Part shown: positions 12,239 through 14,733 of the stretch, in pieces
How positions within the stretch are numbered: position 1 is the stretch's first letter
Layout of the letters: every line of letters begins with the position of its first letter
NCBI GenBank assembly: GCA_046728155.1
Contig: JBKPDY010000141.1
Location: 1-14,733 of the forward strand
Source: CAWDLX01 sp046728155
GTDB taxonomy: Bacteria > Actinomycetota > Actinomycetes > Mycobacteriales > Micromonosporaceae
Length of the DNA: 14,733 nucleotides
Direction of reading: 5' to 3'
Notes under the pieces: generated by a model
Databases searched by the model: none
What the model was told of the DNA's origin: nothing
The model's input: the letters and a program-made list of their open reading frames with translations, nothing else
Made by a program: the position numbers and the translations under genes

Positions 12239-13204
12239 TTAATCGGTGCCGCCAGAGCGCCCGGGACCGATCATCGACACGATGCGCTCGAGGTCGTCCA
12301 CCGTCGCGAACTCGATGAGAATGCGCCCCTTCCGGCGGCCCAGGTCTACTCGTACCCGCGTTTCGAAGTGGTCCGACAGACGGTCCGCGAGCTCGGACAG
12401 CCCCGGCGCGTGGGGTCTTGGCCGCTTGTTCGGCTTCTTGGTCGGGACGCTATCCGTCCGCGCTAAGGCAGCCGCCTCTTCGGTCTGCCGGACCGTTAAG
12501 CCTTCCGTCACGATCCTGGCCGCCAGCGCCTCCTGCTGCTCGGCCTCCTCGAGCATTAGCAGCGCGCGGGCATGACCAGCCGAGAGGACACCGACCGCGA
12601 CCCGGGCCTGCACCGGACCGGGGAGGTTGAGCAATCGGATCGTGTTCGAGATGTGGGGGCGGCTGCGCCCGACGCGGCGCGCCAGCTCTTCGTGGGTAGC
12701 GCCGAACTCGTCCAGCAGTTGCTGGTATGCCGCCGCCTCTTCGAGAGGGTTCAGGTTCACCCGGTGAATGTTCTCCATCAGGGCGTCGCGGAGCATCGCG
12801 TCGTCCCGCGTTTCTCTGATGATCGCCGGTATGGCCTCAAGTCCGAGTGCCTGCGCGGCACGCCAGCGCCGCTCACCCATGACGAGCTCGAAGGTGCCGT
12901 CGACCAACTCTCGTACGACGATGGGTTGAAGGAACCCGACCTCTTCGATCGAGACCTTCAGCTCATCCATCTCCTCCTCGTCGAACACCTGCCGGGGCTG
13001 GCGAAAGTTCGGGTGGATCGAACCGACCGGCACTTCGGCAAACCGCGCACCAGGCACGGGCGCTAGGTTGTCTTCGTACACCGGCGGTTCAGGGATGTCG
13101 ATCACCTGCGGGGCGCGTGCGGGCTCGGCAACCGATACCGGCGGCCCCTGCGGGATCAGCGCGCCCAGGCCACGGCCAAGGCCACCCTTGGGCTTGCCGG
13201 TCAT
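12239..13204 (-). CDS. parB: Chromosome segregation protein ParB
   Basis: 321 residues. The ATG at 13204 is preferred to the GTG one codon earlier because GGAGG on the minus strand lies 6 nt before the ATG but only 3 nt before the GTG; the parA stop overlaps as TGATG. ParB binds parS, loads and slides as a CTP-dependent clamp, and stimulates ParA. The N-terminal GLGRGLGALIP (8-18) is the ParA-stimulating segment. The CTP-binding domain holds GERRWRA (110-116) and ENIHRVNLNPLEEA (144-157). The helix-turn-helix (about 170-192, ELARRVGRSRPHISNTIRLL) reads parS. The C-terminal dimer domain (about 265-321) ends in RIVSMIGPGRSGGTD. It forms an operon with parA. Confidence 0.97.
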   Translation of the reverse strand: MTGKPKGGLGRGLGALIPQGPPVSVAEPARAPQVIDIPEPPVYEDNLAPVPGARFAEVPVGSIHPNFRQPRQVFDEEEMDELKVSIEEVGFLQPIVVRELVDGTFELVMGERRWRAAQALGLEAIPAIIRETRDDAMLRDALMENIHRVNLNPLEEAAAYQQLLDEFGATHEELARRVGRSRPHISNTIRLLNLPGPVQARVAVGVLSAGHARALLMLEEAEQQEALAARIVTEGLTVRQTEEAAALARTDSVPTKKPNKRPRPHAPGLSELADRLSDHFETRVRVDLGRRKGRILIEFATVDDLERIVSMIGPGRSGGTD

Positions 13205-14490
13205 CACGCTCCTCCGACCTGCGCGCCGCGGGTCGCGATCTCCAGAGCCGCTTCGAAGTAGCTCGTCGCGCCGCGGGAGCCGGGGTCGTACGTCATCACG
13301 GACTGGCCGTAGCTGGGCGCCTCGGACACTCGAACGTTGCGGGGGATAACCGCCGTCAAGACCCGGTCGCCGAAATGTGCCCGCACGTCCTGTTCCACCG
13401 CGTCGGCCAAGCGGGTACGCCGGTCGTACATCGTCAGCAGCACAGTCGTCACCTCCAGCCCGGGGTTCAGGTGGTTCTTGACGAGCTGGATGTTGTTGCT
13501 GAGCTGTTGTACGCCTTCCAGCGCGTAGTACTCACACTGAATCGGGATCATGACCTCCTGTGCGGCCACGAGCGCGTTCACGGTTAGCAGGCCGAGGGAG
13601 GGTGGGCAGTCGATGAATACGTAGTCGTACTGGTTGATGTGGGCCTGAATTGCTCGGAGCAACCGCGACTCTCGAGCCACCATCGAGACCAGTTCGATTT
13701 CGGCACCGGCGAGGTCGATGGTCGCCGGCAAGCAGTAGAGATTGGGTATCCCGGAGACGGTCTGGACGATTTCGTTCAGCGGGGTCTCCTGGACCAGGGC
13801 GTCGTACACATCCGGAATCGCGGCGTGGTGAGGCACGTCGAGGCCGGTCGAGGCGTTGCCCTGGGGGTCGAGATCGATGACCAGCACCCGGTTTCCGTGC
13901 AACGCGAGCGCCACGGCGATGTTGACGACGCTGGTCGTCTTACCGACCCCGCCCTTCTGGTTCGCCACGCAGAAGACCCGCGTCCGCGGTGGTCGCGGCA
14001 TCTGGATCTCGCCGCTCGGGTTGAGGATCTGTACCGCCCGCTTGGCCTCCTGGGCCAGCGGCGGATCCTCTGGGATCCGCGCTTCCCGGACGCTGTCGAT
14101 CTCGCCGGTCTTACCCCTACGGCCGGCGGCCGCGACGATCGTGTTCGGTCCTCCGGACCCTTCGTATACCGGCATCGCGCTCGTAGGCTCGTGCGCCGGA
14201 CCCGCGGCGCCAGCCATCGCTCTCGGGTCAGACGCGGACGTTCCACGGCCAGACGCAGCCGCTCCCGCCACCGGGACGGTGCCTGACGCCAAGGCAGCCG
14301 CCGCACTCCGCGTCGAACTCGCCGCTACGACGTCGGACGTTGCGAAGCCGAATGGCAGCGCCGTCGCCGTGGCTCCAGGGGCCCCTGAGAGGTGCGCCGA
14401 ATCGACGGCAGTTTCACGTGAAACACGGCCGGCGCACACGCCGCCGAGTTGCGATGGACCAGCCAATGTGCCGTCGTAGCTACGCTTCAC
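13204..14490 (-). CDS. parA: Chromosome segregation ATPase ParA
   Basis: 428 residues if it starts at GTG 14490, which has AAGGA 7 nt upstream; the frame is open to a TTG at 14628 (474 residues), which lacks support. ParA is a deviant-Walker ATPase that forms a DNA-bound gradient pulling ParB-parS complexes. The domain starts near residue 172: KGGVGKTT (179-186), DLDPQGNAS (206-214), IDCPPSLG (293-300). The C-terminal part ends in SRGATSYFEAALEIATRG, normal for the family. The first 170 residues are Ala/Gly/Pro/Ser-rich and low in complexity. They include VSRET (23-27), which is parS site 3 read in frame; the same VSRET occurs near the N-terminus of Streptomyces ParA. Internal starts (for example a Met just before RPPRTRVFCVANQ) remain possible. 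Confidence 0.93.
   Translation of the reverse strand: MKRSYDGTLAGPSQLGGVCAGRVSRETAVDSAHLSGAPGATATALPFGFATSDVVAASSTRSAAAALASGTVPVAGAAASGRGTSASDPRAMAGAAGPAHEPTSAMPVYEGSGGPNTIVAAAGRRGKTGEIDSVREARIPEDPPLAQEAKRAVQILNPSGEIQMPRPPRTRVFCVANQKGGVGKTTSVVNIAVALALHGNRVLVIDLDPQGNASTGLDVPHHAAIPDVYDALVQETPLNEIVQTVSGIPNLYCLPATIDLAGAEIELVSMVARESRLLRAIQAHINQYDYVFIDCPPSLGLLTVNALVAAQEVMIPIQCEYYALEGVQQLSNNIQLVKNHLNPGLEVTTVLLTMYDRRTRLADAVEQDVRAHFGDRVLTAVIPRNVRVSEAPSYGQSVMTYDPGSRGATSYFEAALEIATRGAQVGGA
14410..14425. other. parS: parS ParB binding site 3 (perfect core, inside parA)
   Basis: AGTTTCACGTGAAACA contains the perfect 14-bp parS core. It lies in the 5' part of the parA frame and is translated as Val-Ser-Arg-Glu-Thr. 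Its closeness to the parA start means ParB binding and spreading could also affect parAB transcription. Confidence 0.95.
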
Positions 14491-14733
14491 CGTCTCGTCC
14501 TTGTCCCGTCGCGGTAGTAGAGCGCCCACCCGCTTACGATCGTTACCGGAGAGCCGAGAAGAGACTCCGCGACCGCCGGCATCTATCGGAAACGGCGCTC
14601 GGCCAGCGTACGGCGGGTCCGGCGTCAAGGCTACGAACGCCCGCGTGGCGCCCCGTACGACTTTTGTAACCGCCTGCTCAAGGCCGCCAAAAGCCGGGCA
14701 AACAGCGATGGTCCGAACCGCTCGTCAACGCCG

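Noticed and set aside
14631..14732. Open minus-strand frame of 33 codons running in from the right edge, possibly the end of rsmG
   Set aside because: rsmG is expected upstream of parA, but this short frame has no recognisable RsmG C-terminal features and its length is compatible with chance.

Overview
The window is GC-rich, uses GTG starts freely and is dense with genes. The order cca / murJ / pseudokinase / sigM / anti-sigma / trxB / trxA / cwlM / GNAT / HIT-like / parB / parA is the origin-proximal block of Actinomycetota. Separate murJ and pseudokinase genes, and protein sequences resembling Micromonosporaceae, make a filamentous actinomycete of that family the best guess; this is inferred from remembered family features, not from a search. 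oriC should lie beyond the right-hand end, where rsmG, yidC, rnpA and dnaA normally follow parA.

Layout: (1) 2-628, the C-terminal half of an MFS-type membrane protein, convergent with and slightly overlapping cca. (2) 597-2093 (minus), CCA-adding tRNA nucleotidyltransferase. (3) 2094-2191, a divergent promoter region with a probable leaderless 7-codon leader ORF abutting murJ. (4) 2192-7418 (plus): murJ, a membrane-anchored pseudokinase with an extracytoplasmic domain, the ECF factor sigM and its overlapping anti-sigma gene. (5) 7572-8975 (plus): trxB-trxA behind a good SigR/SigH-type promoter. (6) 9124-10305 (plus): cwlM. (7) 10434-14490 (minus): a GNAT-like protein, an HIT-like protein, parB and parA, with three parS-type sites at 10430, 12026 and 14410.

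How the genes fit together: MurJ flips lipid II. In mycobacteria the pseudokinase domain fused to MurJ recruits FhaA when phosphorylated, and CwlM, a cytoplasmic amidase-like protein, responds to PknB and links MurA activity to MurJ/FhaA. Here the same parts occur in one 8-kb stretch but with the pseudokinase as a separate gene, interleaved with an envelope-type ECF sigma/anti-sigma pair and the thioredoxin system. The right third is the ParABS segregation module, with one parS lying in frame inside parA and another spanning the stop codon of the GNAT gene.

No transposon, CRISPR array, tRNA, rRNA or phage gene was found. This is conserved core chromosome rather than an island. The most interesting signals are small: leaderless promoters of TAGGGT type at several genes, the coupled leader ORF before murJ, a variant CSPC active site in TrxA, a long low-complexity N-terminus on ParA, and an array of about 20-bp repeats downstream of parB.
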